Program-made: the position numbers and the translations under genes | Notes under the pieces: generated by a model | Seen by the model: the letters and a program-made list of their open reading frames with translations, nothing else | Database searches by the model: none | What the model was told of the DNA's origin: nothing | From: Leptodontidium sp. MPI-SDFR-AT-0119 | Taxonomy: Eukaryota; Ascomycota; Leotiomycetes; Helotiales; Leptodontidiaceae | Assembly (NCBI GenBank): GCA_020726505.1 | Contig: JAHLEZ010000012.1 | Span: forward strand, 1-64,000 | DNA length: 64,000 nt | Direction of reading: 5' to 3' | Part shown: piece after piece, positions 23,221-39,742 of the stretch | Layout of the letters: each line of letters begins with the position of its first letter | Numbering within the stretch: position 1 is the stretch's first letter

Positions 23221-25284
23221 TTATCTGAGCGAATGAAGGAGATAATTTTGAATGTCGTGATATACATATCTCCATAAGAACCCCTCAAGTATCTTCAAAG
23301 GCTTCACTAGTAAAAAAGTGACGACACGCCATACGAAGTGGACTACCATACTGGCGTATGGGAAAAGTGCGCAGATCCAGCCGCAGCCAGGCCTCAAACA
23401 TCTCTCCCAGATCAGAACGGCCACTGGTCGACCCTTGTGTGAACCTGTCTGGATTTTCCTACTGATCGTCCAAACAATTCCAACGGCGAATACTGTTCCA
23501 AGAAGGCCGGAGAAATTGATGTTTTTGACGCCAGAACCTTTTATCTTTACCATCTGGCATAGTCCGCGATGTTTTGGAGGAAGTTTGTCGCGATAATCAC
23601 GAAAGTTCGAGGCGCTGCCTCTGACAACATCGAAGACATTGAGTTGCATGCGAGCTAGAGAAGTCCGGAAACTACTCTGTGCCTCTACTTTCCATTGCTG
23701 GTTAGCTAAAGGTAGAGATTGCATATGAGCGATTTTCTTCTGTGCATCCAATGCTTCGGCACTTCTGAATTGAACTGAACCACATGTGCTTGAGTATTTC
23801 AATGCGAGCAAAAGAAGTCGCGTCACGTTCTGACTTTCTGTTGATTTCATAGCTTCTTTATCGTTGAAGATCTTCGTAATGTTTCCATTATCCCAGCAGG
23901 GCCCTGACTTGGTAATGCAGATTTGATACTGATCTGTGCATCCCAGAACACCTACACGGGTCGAGTTGTTGTAGAACAAGTCTAGGCCTCGGTATGTAGG
24001 CGGGAAGTTTGCTTTCTGCAGAGCTGGAAAAATGGGGTCCTTGCGGCGCTCGTAATATAATATGTTGTGTGAAGAGATGAATATCAATGTCACTGGATAA
24101 GGTCCTGCGGTAAATTCTGGCATCGGCTTGAACGAACCGTCATCAGAAGTGGGGTTGGAACAATGAATGCTGCCGATCTTTGGTATTTTTTTCTCGTGTA
24201 TCAGGATTGGGACAGCACTTACCCTGTGGAATATCCCTTGATCTCCCATGAGTTTACTCGAACTGGATTTGCCGAAGTATATGACCCAAGCGAGGGGCCG
24301 TACCAATACTCCCACTGCGCCTCACCCTGAGGAGATATACCTATTCCTACATACTTTTCTCCGGTGACAAGAGGAGAACATATCGTCGTTCTGCTGAAGA
24401 AAAAAGGGTTGACGGCGTTGATGCCAAGCACAGCACCAGAGACAAGACCAGTGCTGAGCTTGAATGCGCCACGCTTCCCAGATTTGCAGACATCTCCACT
24501 GAAAGGACATGCTGCATTCTGCTCTATTGAGTAATAGATACTTTGATTGTAGAATTTGTTGCAATCGTCGACGAGAGGAGATGATCCATAGCAGTCTGCC
24601 GCGTACGCAGCTGATTGAGTCTCTGCGCGGTGCTCAAACTCCAAGGAGCCTCCTAACATTCTTCGTGACTCTGGATCGTATTTATACCATCCACACTTTG
24701 GGGAGTTCGAAATGGCGGTTGTATCCGTGGCAATACCAACAGAGAGGATTGAAGCCACGATTATGGCTAGTAGCAGACCAAGAAAAATCACAATCAAAGA
24801 CCCCGCTCCCACGGCTTCGATGCCATTCCTACGTCTCCGGGGAATCACCACGTCGTCGTCAAGTGGTATTCTGTGATGATTACCCCTTGGATGAAGCGGA
24901 ATATAATCGAGCAAGTCCATCATTGCATCATGAACGATTTCGTGATATCCATCGGCTCTTGCGAGAGCTGCATTTCGACCTTTCAACCGCGACGGTACTT
25001 TGTCCCATAGGAAGCTTATTGGCCCTATCAATAGAGTAAAGATGGGGCCGCTTGTAGAAGTAATCAAGACAGCAACTGCATTTGTCAATACTCCTGCCCA
25101 ATAATCCTCGAGAAGAATTTGGGCACCTGAGTGGTGTCAATAGGTGCCTATCAAATGCACATGAGCGGAACTCACGAGCAGACGAAGCCTTGCTATAGTC
25201 GATCCAAAAACCGGTCTTCAAGAAGTTGGTAGACATGGCCTTGTCGCGATTGAGAAGGGGATATCGATGCTCGTGGAACCACAA
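23221..25284 (-). CDS. Uncharacterised multi-span membrane protein with Cys-rich outer domain
   Basis: Three minus-strand exons (25284-25176, 25126-24223, 24169-23221) give 653 residues. The second intron must end at the CAG at 24170-24172 to stay in frame, giving STG-IHCSN. The N-terminal part has GFWIDYS and a first hydrophobic region (VLTNAVAVLITSTSGPIFTLL). A second helix is VGAGSLIVIFLGLLLAIIVA. Then comes a long, probably extracellular domain with about ten Cys and several N-x-S/T sites, a helix near SGLLGTVFAVGIVWTI, and a hydrophobic C-terminal segment. I recognise the layout from large families of fungal orphan membrane proteins but know no function. The start could also be the in-frame ATG at 25236 (MSTNFLKTGFWIDY). 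Confidence 0.7.
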
Positions 25285-25870
25285 GGCTTCAAACCTTAAG
25301 GGATGCAGGTCAACATAGCAAACCTGGAAAGCTGCGAAGCTCGCAAGGCTTTCTGCGAGGCTTTTATGTGCCGCACAATCGGGCGTTTTTCAGCCCTGGA
25401 ACCGCAACAAGACAAACAGTCTCAACACCAATAGGCCTCTGATAATCAATCAGTGTTTCCTCAACCCGCTTGGGCTTTCTTCTATCTATTGAGGTACAAG
25501 ACGAAGCGTTTTTGGTGGAAAAGGAACAGGAGGCAAAGAGCATGGATTTTGATCAAACATTATGAGGTAATCGAATAACACGCATTCTCCACAATGGTAA
25601 GAGACTTTCCGGATTAAGAAGAAGGGCAAAAGAATATTGCTGTGATTGTGTTCCAGATGTTCAAATACCAAGTATATGATCAAATTTAGAAGAGGATAAG
25701 TCCAATCCAGCTCTGAGCGTTTGGATGGGAGATGGATGCTTGGCATTGTGTCACGTGTAAACTAGCCCAAAGGCGGTGGCAGAAAGTCCAGCTTCGAAAA
25801 TAAAATCTATTTCCTCTGGATACACAGGATCATTACAAGCTTGCCCCCACCAATTCATACCACCGCAACC
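25285..25870. other. Divergent intergenic region, membrane protein / helicase
   Basis: No gene was recognised. It should contain the promoters of the membrane protein gene (minus) and the Dbp9 gene (plus). A short minus-strand frame at 25486-25746 has no family features. Confidence 0.45.
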
Positions 25871-27794
25871 ATGAAACGCAAATTGGATGCCAACGATGTT
25901 CCAACCCCAGCTACAGACGTTGAGGGCCAAAAAGCAGATGCTTCTTTTGCAGGACTAGGACTCGACTCTCGATTACTCCAGGGCATCACGAAGCAAAAAT
26001 TCCAGACCCCCACATTGGTGCAAAGCAAAGCAATTCCACTCGCATTGGAAGGCCGCGATATATTGGCAAGGGCAAAGACGGGATCTGGAAAGACAGCAGC
26101 GTATCTGCTACCCATACTGCACTCCATACTCAAGAGAAAACAGGTAGGCTCTGGCTGTTGGGTTGGAGGAGCTATGGCTAACATTTGTAGACATCCACCA
26201 CCCAATGCACATCAGCCTTGATACTTGTACCAACCCGCGAACTTGCCGATCAAGTCTTGAAAGTCGTCGAGTCTTTTTCAGCATTCTGCACAAAGGATAT
26301 CCGAGCTGTAAACCTCACTCAGAAAGTATCCGATGCAGTCCAAAGATCCCTCCTCGCAGATTCACCCGACATTGTTATTGCGACCCCAGCTCGAGCATCT
26401 GTGAACTTGAATACCGCAGCCTTTTCTCTCGACAACCTTGCACACTTAGTCATTGACGAGGCGGATTTAGTTCTATCATATGGCTACGATGAGGATTTGC
26501 AGAATGTGGCCAAGATTATGCCGAAGGGTGTGCAGACTATTCTGATGAGTGCAACCCTGACGAGCGAAGTCGAGACTCTGAAGGGCCTATTCTGCAGAGA
26601 TCCAGTGGTGTTGAAGCTGGAGGAGGCCGAGGCGGAGGGAGAGGGTGTCAGCCAGTTTGTCGTGAAGTATGATTCTCTGATCTCATAGACTGGCAATCAC
26701 TAACATAAGGCAGATGCGCAGAGGATGAGAAGTTCCTTCTGACATATGTTATATTCAAGCTGAAGTTGATCAAAGGCAAATGCATCATATTCGTAGGAGA
26801 TATCGACCGTTGTTACAGGCTGAAGTTGTTTCTGGAACAGTTTGGGACGAGAAGTTGTATCTTGAACTCCGAACTTCCAGTCAACTCGAGAATACATGTG
26901 GTCGAAGAATTCAACAAGAACGTCTACGACATCATTATTGCTTCCGACGAGCACGAGGTTTTAGGCGACGAGGACGAGCCAAAGGAGGACAATGGCGAGG
27001 AAGAACCTGAAGCTACAAATGAAAAGGCAGACGGGGAGAAGGAAAAGAAGGTGGAGCATGAAGCACAGCACTCAAAAAAGAAGCGGAAGACAGCAAAGAG
27101 AGACAGGGAGTACGGTATCTCGCGAGGTATCGACTTCAAGAATGTCGCATGCGTTCTCAACTTTGACCTTCCTACATCCTCAAAATCATATACCCACCGA
27201 ATTGGTCGAACAGCAAGAGCCGGTCAGACAGGTATGGCCCTGTCATTTGTCGTGCCAGCAGAACTCTACCGGAAACATAAACCCACCAGTATCGAATCTG
27301 CGAAGGATGACGAAAAGGTTATGGCAAAGATTGTGAAGCATCAGATAAAGAAAGGCAAGGAATTGAAGCCATACAACTTCGACATGAAGCAAGTGGAAGC
27401 ATTCAGATACAGAATGGGCGATGCGCTACGAGCAGTGACTGGCATCGCGATCCGAGAAGCCAGAACTCGCGAGTTAAGACAAGAGTTGATCAAGAGCGAG
27501 AAGCTAAAGCGCCATTTCGAGGAGAACCCAGAGGATCTCCATCATCTGCGACACGACGGCGAGCTACGACCCGCAAGAGTGCAATCGCATATGAAGCATG
27601 TCCCAGAGTATTTGTTGCCGAAGGAAGGGAGGAAGGCTCTCACAGCCGAAGTTGGGTTTGTGGGTATTCGCAAGACGAGCGAGAATCGAATCAGAAAGGC
27701 CAGGGCGATAAATAGGGTCAAGGGAAAGGGCAAGAAGGCCGGAGCGCGGAAGGTGGATCCTCTCAAGACTTTCAAGGGCAAGGCACGGAAATAG
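25871..27794 (+). CDS. DBP9: ATP-dependent RNA helicase Dbp9 (DEAD-box)
   Basis: Exons 25871-26143, 26191-26666 and 26714-27794 join in phase to 609 residues. The motifs appear in order: Q-motif region ([13 protein letters not shown]), motif I ([10 protein letters not shown]), Ia ([10 protein letters not shown]), Ib-like (IATPARA), motif II ([13 protein letters not shown], the Dbp9/DDX56 form), motif III (MSATLTSE), the helicase C domain ([20 protein letters not shown]), and motif VI ([10 protein letters not shown]). Between motifs V and VI regions sits an acidic/basic insertion (DEDEPKED through KKRKTAKR) found in Dbp9 orthologues. The C-terminus is strongly basic. Dbp9 acts in the nucleolus in 60S subunit assembly and 27S pre-rRNA processing. 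The ATG at 25871 begins MKRKLDAND, a usual orthologue start. Confidence 0.93.
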
Positions 27795-29231
27795 TTGCAG
27801 CAGAATGAGAAGATACCTCCAACCAGATATCAAGTTACGTGGGCATATTCCTAAATCTTCGATGCATACTCTTCTTCATTTCATGTTTGTGCTCATGATT
27901 AGATTATCAATGATCTGCCAATTTTTGCATTCCATTTTACCTTGAATTTGTTATAATTCAACATGACTCTGCATTAAATCTCTGACGAAACCCAGCTTGG
28001 CTCAGGCGATGAAAACGTTTTCGCAGTCGTGATCGTATGACGATGTTGCGAAAAACCATGCATCACAGAGCAAGCTTATCCCGGCTGCCCACTTCCGATT
28101 GTTGACATTCGCTTAAGTCCCCTCCAAGAAATTCTAGCAGAAGATATTGTAATCCGTACCGCGCATGTCTCTGCACCATCCACAGAACATCATCTTATGA
28201 GATGGAGGATGTTCAACAGTTACCACTCAACACATATTAGGATCGCACTCTTAGGGCTCAACTTTGACTTTAAGCAGCCAAGCCATTTTCGCGACAGCAC
28301 CAAATCTCTAAAATCAGCCTCAAAACAAAGTGGAAGGATGCTTCAAAGCTCACACATAGTTCTATCTGTCAATATTCAGCACTATCGAGATGTTGGCAAC
28401 ATCCACGACTCGAAGGACCATGTTCCAATCATTTCTCAACCACGTATGTCAATCGCAATCATGATCATGAGCTCGAAGTCATATTCACCGTTGGGCGGCC
28501 CCCCATAGGTCCTGGATACTTTCGCTTCTTCTTGCGATATAATGTTATTGTAAATAGCTACGTTAGTTGGTGATATTTGCAACGCAACAACCTTCTTGCA
28601 ATCCTCCAATGGTAGTCACACTATCCAATCTTGAATTCTTCTCCGGTTGAAATCCAACGGCTGGCTTTTACCTCTTACCTGTCTTCGCGGTCAGCAATCA
28701 TCTTAGGAATTGTGTCAGAACTCTCACCTTCTACATATCGTTGCCCTTCTGATCGAAACCTTGTGTCTCTATTCATTTCACTGCTGCCGGTGGGAATTGT
28801 CTTTCCGTCAAGCTTCCAGTCCTCCGGCAGAAGTTCAAACATGTGGTGAGCTTCCCTGTTTAACTTCAACCTCTCGCAGTCCCCACTACATTACAACAAC
28901 AACACCGCTGCAGCATTTCAATACCTCCAACACATCTCCTGTACATCTCATTGCGCTCACTACTTCTACCCACTTCTGGTTTTATCCTCGATCGAAGCTC
29001 TCACAACACGTTCAGATCTGTGTTTCCTAATTTGCCCTTAGCTCCCATGAGGTTGAAACTTTGGGCATACTAAACTTCTCACCAAGATCTTCCACTCAAC
29101 AACGCAGCATCCACAACGTCTCCTCTTTGTGCTGCTCACCAGTATTGCTGCTCCGTATGCCCAGCATATAATTCACAAAAAAATTCACTCGACCTTCTTC
29201 CCTCCCTGCAGCCAGCCTTTGTTTACCCGCC
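27795..29231. other. Long intergenic region upstream of the coiled-coil gene
   Basis: 1.4 kb with no supported gene. The last few hundred bases are pyrimidine-rich with CAA-rich stretches, consistent with a long promoter and 5' UTR for the gene starting at 29232. Possible splice-like signals occur near 28845-28880, but no coding exon is evident. Confidence 0.45.
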
Positions 29232-32200
29232 ATGGACCAAGAGACTTCTAACCGAGGCGGCCGACGCCTCGGCGACTTCGAAGCTACCCCCAACACCCCC
29301 GTTGAAGACATCTACAAAGAGAGTCGTCAACTGCTCCATGCATCACGGCGTACGCAATCACAACACAGAACATCAGTGGAGCCCATAAAGTCAGAAGAGG
29401 ATGAAGAAGAGATGGTTACGCAAGATCCCGAGCAAGTCAGAGTCAACTTTGGCTCCGGCAATTCCTTAAACCAGACCCCCAAGCCACACAGGCATTTCAT
29501 GGAGAGCCATAATTCAAGCAACTCCCCATTCGTCATTGACGATTCACCAGCCTCAACACCTCAAGCTCAACCACGAGTTGCTAAGAGACCTGCCAGTCCT
29601 TCGTTGACACAGAATGGGTCTAGCAAGAGACAGCAAATCCGTCACAATACGCCTGTAGTCATGTCTCCGTCCCGACCTCTCAGCAATGACCCTGTCGATA
29701 GTCTGTTTGGTATGGATCTCGACCGCGAGGAGCAACGGATAGTCTCACAACTCCGGGAGAGAGGGGAAGGTGAGAATGGCTATACAAATGGAGATTCGTA
29801 CCACTCTAGCTCAAGATCGGTGAATGGCGGTGGTCAAAACGAGCGACGTCAAGTCTCTCGGCCTTCCTCAGCTCTACAGACTCCGTCTCATGAACACCAT
29901 TTCTCAATTCCAGCTCGAGAGCACTATTCCTCAGCTCAACAAACGCCTTCTCGTGAGTTTTCTTCTTCAGCCCGACAGACTCCATCTCAAGAGTACCCTC
30001 CACCAGGTCGACAGACTCTGTCAAGAGAACAAACATCATCTTCGCATCAACAGCAGTCTTCTTCCCAGCGTCACCGCACACCACATCCTCAGAGAGACTG
30101 CTTTTCACATGACGTCGACTCTCGAATGGCTGAAGATCCCTATCGACAAGCCCGTGCTATGAGCGTCTCCAGCAGACGCGGGAACCAGCTAGTACACAAA
30201 GAGATCGATCTCGAAGATCAAAACATGGAACTTGAAGATGAGATGATGCCAATACCATTGGTAAGAGCTGCAAGCATGATGAGAGAATCAATTCGTGCTC
30301 AATCTCGTACACCTCATCGAGCCAATACAGTCCCTCCTGAGTCCTTTCGAGATAGACCCCTCTATGAGGAGACTAGCTTTTCAAACCGCAGTCGAACCAT
30401 GAGAGGCACAGCACCAGGACTGCAACGAGACATCGGAGGCAATGGATCACATAACTCTTATAACAAGATCGACCAGAATGACTATACCCCTCGACAGCCT
30501 TCACGACACCAAACTCCAAAACCAAATGGTGCTCCAAAACAATTTATCCTTGACACTCTGGACGACAGCAGCAAGAGTGAAACTGAGGAAACGGATATGA
30601 CAACTTTCTTCCGTGGGCCCAAGCGCAACGGACAAGGACCACGCAGTCGTCAACAATCTACCCAGCCTCAAAATCAAGCCCCATTTCAACGTGCTCAGAC
30701 TGCAGCTCCAGAGATTTCTCAGTCGAGCAACTATCAACATAGAGCCAATACGTCCAAACCTTTGCAGCGCCAACCTGAGAGTGATAAGTACGCAGTCAAG
30801 TCTTTGCAGCTGCAGAGTCCGATCTGGGCTCCTGGAGCTGATCATCGGGTTTCGGGCTCAGTTGCTAGACCTCGTACCCCATTCCAAGACCAGAATAGAG
30901 CTGATAATGAATTTACCGCTGAGAAACGTAGTAGGAGTCGAAGTGTTGCACCTCGCACCCCCTTCAAAGTCCCGAACGGAAATGTTCACGATGCTCACGA
31001 AGAATATCGGGGTCGAAGCAGGAGCGTTGCTCCTCGCACTCCTTTTCATGCTCAGAATGGAACAGCTCATGGTGTCCATGAAGAACTTCGGGGTAGGAGC
31101 AGAAGTGTCGCACCTCACACTCCAGCCTTGGAGCGAGTCCGCAGCCAGAGCCAGTATGGAAGTCCAAGTCGCAACCCCCACGCTAAATCCCAAGACCCTG
31201 AGCCGGGGCGTATGGAATTTTCACAATCCCGAGTACAAACTCCCCAAGACCAGAATCAAGCATTGAATGGAAATGAGGAGAGCAATGATTTTGCTAGGGA
31301 TAGCTCCATGAAAACTCCTCGGCAAGTTCAAACACCCAAAACACCCAGTCGAGCAGCCCGGGATAGCGATCTTCTCCATATGGATTCCCCGGACGCATTC
31401 GACACTCCTTTGGATGTGGTGATTCGGAAGAACCGACGACAAACTCAGAAAGCTCTACCTATTCAGAATGGTATCAGCAATTTTCAAAAGGTATCCAGCG
31501 TCATACCATCAGGTAGTGCATTTGCAAAGAAGTTCAACCCTGACCCACAGAAAATCGGCGATTCAGGTCCAGTAACACCCAACAACCGAGTCAGTTCTGG
31601 CCGAGGCTTCAAGGACAAACAAGTCATCGATCTCATCACCCCCGAAGGTCCTTCCCGCTCCGTTTCTATGAAAGAGCGCATTGCTCCCGCAGTCAAGAAG
31701 CCCGCACCCAAGAAGACAGTCGCCCCCTCCTCCAACCAAGCAAAAGCCCCCAAGTTTTCCGCATTGCCACCAAAGCGAGTTGCGAAGGAGAAATCTGCAC
31801 CAGTTGACCCGGAGGAAGTCCGCCAAAAGAGAGTTGCAGAGATTATCATCGACAGAAAACAAAAGAGCGATGAGGCGTCTCTTGACCTAGTTCTGTTTGG
31901 AGAAATCATCCATGACCAAGTTGCGGAGAACAAGAAAGCTGAAGAGGCTCGTGCTAGAGGTCAGCGGGAGCGCGAGGCCAAAATGGCGGCTATGCTTGCA
32001 AAGGAGAAAGCAGCCGAGAAAGCCGCGGAGGAAGAGAAGAAACAGAAGCAAGAAGAAGCCGAAAAGCGCAGGCGGGAGAAAGAGGTTGAGGAACAGCAGA
32101 AGAGAATTAAGCGGGAGGCTGACCGCAAAAGACAGCTCGCTCATGAGAACCGCGAGAAGGAGATCTTGAGACGGGCTGCTGAGGAGAAGATCAGATTGAA

Positions 32201-34628
32201 TCGGGAGAAGCAGGCTAAGGAGGAGGAGCAGAGAGAGTTGGAGAAGCAGAAGGCGAAGGAGAAAGCTGAGTCTGTTCAAGCTGAAGCGGAGGAACTCGCT
32301 AAGCTCAAAGCTAAACAAGAGCAAGCGAAGTTACAGGCCGCCTCCTTGAGCTCCGCTAAAGTTCCTTCAGTTGCTGATCTTAAGCCTGTTGAGCCTAATG
32401 TTGAAATGGACGACGAGGAGTCCTTGTTTATGCCACAAGCTTCGCCTGTTGTGCCAGAGTAAGTTCTTCCAGTCCCTGCCATGATTAGTATTCTGCTAAT
32501 TAACATACAGCAAAGCCAAACCAGATGATCGCTCGGCCCCCAAAGCAAGCAACTCGAACGATGTGATGTCTCAGTTATCTTCTATAACTGCTTACCGAGC
32601 TGAGAAAGAAGCCGAGGAGATGCGCAAGAAGTTGGAACTGTCCAAGAGAATCCAGGATAAACTTGGTGCTCGATCCAACAGACCTCCATCCACAATTCCT
32701 CCAAATCCAACTCCAATTCCACGAACCGAGCCTCCTGCACCTCGAACAAAGCCAGTAAACCGACCAGAGCCAATCGTGGAGAGACCTAAGTCAATATCTC
32801 CACCGCGACCAGAGCCTGTTGTAGCGAAACCTGCACCTGCACCTCCAATCGCAAAAGCTCCCCCAGCGAAGAAAGATCGGCCAGTACTCAAGCCCAAAGC
32901 CAAACCAGCACCTAAACCCAAGAGCACTCGGGATAAGATTTATGAGAGCTTCCGATCACAAAGTTCATCCTCGTCTGGAGATGTCACGCCAGCACCTAGC
33001 TACCTGGAACGCCTCGCCGCTAATAACCTCTTCAAAGGCATGCCTAACAGTTTCTCCTCATTCGGCCGCACTAATGCTCGGCCTGCAGGTCCTAAACCTC
33101 GAGAGTACAAGCACAAGGTCACACTCATCTCCGATCTTGAGCGCGAAGAACTCGAGAAGAGCCAAAGGAGGAGAGCCCGCGAGACGCGACAGAAGACCGA
33201 AGAGCAGAAACAAGAAGCGCGTAATAAGAGAACCGAGAAAGCTAAGGAGAAGAAGATCGAGCAGATCCGGGAAGAGGCTGAGAAGAATGGTACAGAGATT
33301 TCAGAGAAAGAGCTCAACGCGCAGGTTGAGGCTTTCATGGAGAAGCGAGCGGTACGTTAATTATTATTCAGAACTAATACTGTGGTGGATGCTAACGATT
33401 GATATAGCAAGATTTGCAAAAACGCGCTGAGACCATTGCCCGCAAGGAGCAAGATCCAGGCCATGATTTCGGACGTAATCCTCTCATCCCTGAGAAGCTT
33501 ACTCCAGCCCAGCAACTTCTTCGTGATACCGAGAATGAAGATGGTCTCTCCGCAGAAGATTTACAGCTCAGACGAAAGCGACGAGATGATCTCGCGGCAA
33601 AGGTAGCGTCTGGGAAGATCCGCAATAGTGCGTTCGACAAAGCTTCAGCCAGGAAGACCACTGCCCAATTCACCGATTCCGAAGAGTCGGAAGAAGATCC
33701 CGACCCAGAGCCAGAAGTTGAGAGCGAAGTCATTCAACAGCAGCAATCTACTGAAGATGACGAAGAAGAAGAGTCAGTTGAGGATAGTGGCTCTGAGAGC
33801 GAATCTGATGATGATACCGGGTTTATGTCACCTATGCCTAAGATGAGCGCTTCGTTCACAGCTCGTGCTGCTGAAGCTGATCAAGAAGCCCACAGAAAGC
33901 GTGTGGAGTCTCTTAACAACCGGATCCGTCTACTTGGCGGAGGTCCCAGTCAGCGAATGGTCACTCTCTACCAAGTGTGGAAGCTAGAAATAACCAGGAA
34001 GGCACATGAAGAAGACGAGACGCATCAGCAGATGGTCAAGCAATTCGCTACCTTGGCTGAAGCCAATGCCTTCGCCTCCGATATTGTCCAGAACAAGTTC
34101 CGAACTTGCCAGTACCACAAGCTAGAAGAGAGTTACAAAGACAGCAAGTACAGAGCCGCTGTCCTCCACGATGCTCTGCACGAGAGCCAGATAAGCATTG
34201 TCGATATGCCCGTTGGACCGAGTGAGCTTTCCCCTGAATTCGTTGCCAGTATCCCCAACCGCATTCCCGAGAAGTTTTGGGACGTTATGCAGTACACCAG
34301 TCAGCGTATTGTTGACGAGGAGACAGGCGAAGCTTCTGTGCACCATGGTATACCCAAGCGTCATGACCAGTTCGGCGTTCGCGAGATGGCGAATCACGAA
34401 GCTTGCGAGGAGCTCATTAAGCTCTTCAAACCAGCCGGGGCAAATATCGATGACATCACTTATTATCAACAAATTTCTGAGCGAGTGAGGGAGGTTCGGA
34501 ACCAGGCCAATGCCAATGGGGATTGTTTTCAAGTCGAGGTCGAGCGGGATCAGATACCTGGTTGGATGAAACTGGACAATATTAAGATGATGGTGGAATG
34601 CATTGAGATACAGGGCCCGTTGAACTGA
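29232..34628 (+). CDS. Large unrecognised protein: disordered N-terminus, coiled coil, conserved C-terminus
   Basis: Exons 29232-32458, 32517-33351 and 33408-34628 join in phase to 1760 residues. The N-terminal 850 residues are low-complexity and rich in Ser, Gln, Arg and Pro. Two short repeat families stand out: (S/T)P-S-x-E units around 29875-30050, and three copies of a RSRSVAP-H/R-TP unit at about 30935-31120. TP and SP sites suggest phosphorylation. A charged Lys/Glu/Arg stretch of about 180 residues (31800-32340) should form a single long helix or coiled coil. After a Pro-rich linker come another charged helix and an acidic tract. The C-terminus is compact and ordered (YQVWKLEITRKA, PEKFWDVMQYTSQRI, WMKLDNIKMMVECIEIQGP) and is probably the conserved domain. 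I do not recognise the family. It resembles chromosome or cytoskeletal scaffolds in layout only. Confidence 0.8.
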
Positions 34629-35585
34629 GCGGTTGGAAGTTATTATTTGAGGAAGTGGGGACATTCGAAAATGTATATTAGCGATCTCACTAATCTGCAC
34701 AGGAAGGAGACATGCAGAGATTTCAATGGTAGTAGACGTTGCACTTAATAGAAAACATACATAGCCATCTCATATTTTTCCATTTCTCAACCTCGTACAA
34801 TCAATCCCGAGGAACGTGTTGAGTGTCGAGCAATAGCAAGCAAGATGATAGACACGGTATGGTATGGCTATCGACAGTGTGAGGGATATCGACAGCAACA
34901 AGTTTCATTGTCACTCCTCGGTAATTGGAAAATTGAAGCCACTTGATACGAAATCAGTGCCCATGGCACCACACCCCGATTAAATTCAATGGAAACCATC
35001 AGAGACAACAATACCTTGTTCTGAAGCATTCCTTGGTCAAAAGCGCGATTGAGAATGAGCACGACCAACCAAAACTTTATTCGGTTCTGACTAGACACTC
35101 AATAATCAGATGAACCATCAAGTAAATAACCCTAGGCAAAAAATTGAGTTACTCGCCGAGAGAGGTCGCTAAATTCTGGGGCCAAGTCAAGTGAGCCTGG
35201 AGAATTGCTCAAAACTTCCCGGTGCTCTCGGGAATCGTCTTGAAATGCCTACTTTTATGACGAATAAACTGTACAATTATTGAGCACATAGGTCGTGCAC
35301 ATAGAGCATGCACTGACCGGCGATCCCAAGTTTGGAGGCAAGAATGTGGTAAGTTCTCATATACATAGCTACATGCATCGATACACAGAGTAAAGTCCAC
35401 TAAATGAGCAAGAAATATGACCATCAAGTTTTGCCAGCCGGAAAGAACACAGCAAGCATAAAAAGACAGCCGAGCATCCCTGACGCCGTTCCAACCTCCA
35501 TATCCATCCATCCACCCATCCCGTCATCCTATCATTGATCACGCTAGTAATAATTCCTCTTCCCTCCAATTTAATCCCATATCAT
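34629..35585. other. Convergent intergenic region
   Basis: 0.95 kb between the 3' ends of the coiled-coil gene and Smc3. I see no gene, RNA or repeat beyond a short CATC-type tandem near 35505-35520. Confidence 0.5.
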
Positions 35586-39356
<3,771 letters not shown>

Positions 39357-39742
39357 CTTCGCGATATGGATGCGCCGCAGGGGCGTTTGGCGGGGTTTGT
39401 GGCGTGTTCAAGATGATTGGGGGTGCTTGAAGTAGATCCAGCAATTAAGATTCAACGATATACGAAGATATCGAGTCCCAAATCGTAGACTGGCGGCGTG
39501 GTGTTGTTGAAGAAAGAAAGTTGAACTTCGTCTGTCGCAAACGCGATCTTGACGCGCTGCTCGAGTTGAAGTGGAAGCGATCGTGTCAAAGGAGGCTAGT
39601 CCGCATTAGGTCACCGCCCTGGCAGAATAAACATTTTGGATGATTTGGTGGGATGACTGGATGCACAGTTTGCTGCTGAAACAATACCCCGCCAGATTCT
39701 ATCTCTGCATCCCGGACCTCGAACAGCGCCAGCCTCTTCAAT
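39357..39742. promoter_or_regulatory. Divergent Smc3/Rio1 promoter
   Basis: 386 bases between two outward-facing starts. Two ACGCG cores lie close together at 39541-39546 and 39552-39557. They resemble the MCB box that drives G1/S genes in yeast, where SMC3 is cell-cycle regulated. Only the 5-nt core matches, so a regulatory role is tentative. Confidence 0.35.

Noticed and set aside
24170..24222. Splicing the membrane protein gene at the AAG before ATCGGCAGC
   Set aside because: It shifts the frame. The CAG slightly further on (24170-24172) gives the long open exon.
32459..32511. First CAG acceptor for intron 1 of the coiled-coil gene
   Set aside because: It leaves the wrong phase and leads to a stop. 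The AAG at 32514-32516 five bases later restores the open frame.
29232..34628. Calling the coiled-coil protein INCENP/Sli15
   Set aside because: The layout is similar, but no IN-box motif is visible at the C-terminus, so the name is not supported.
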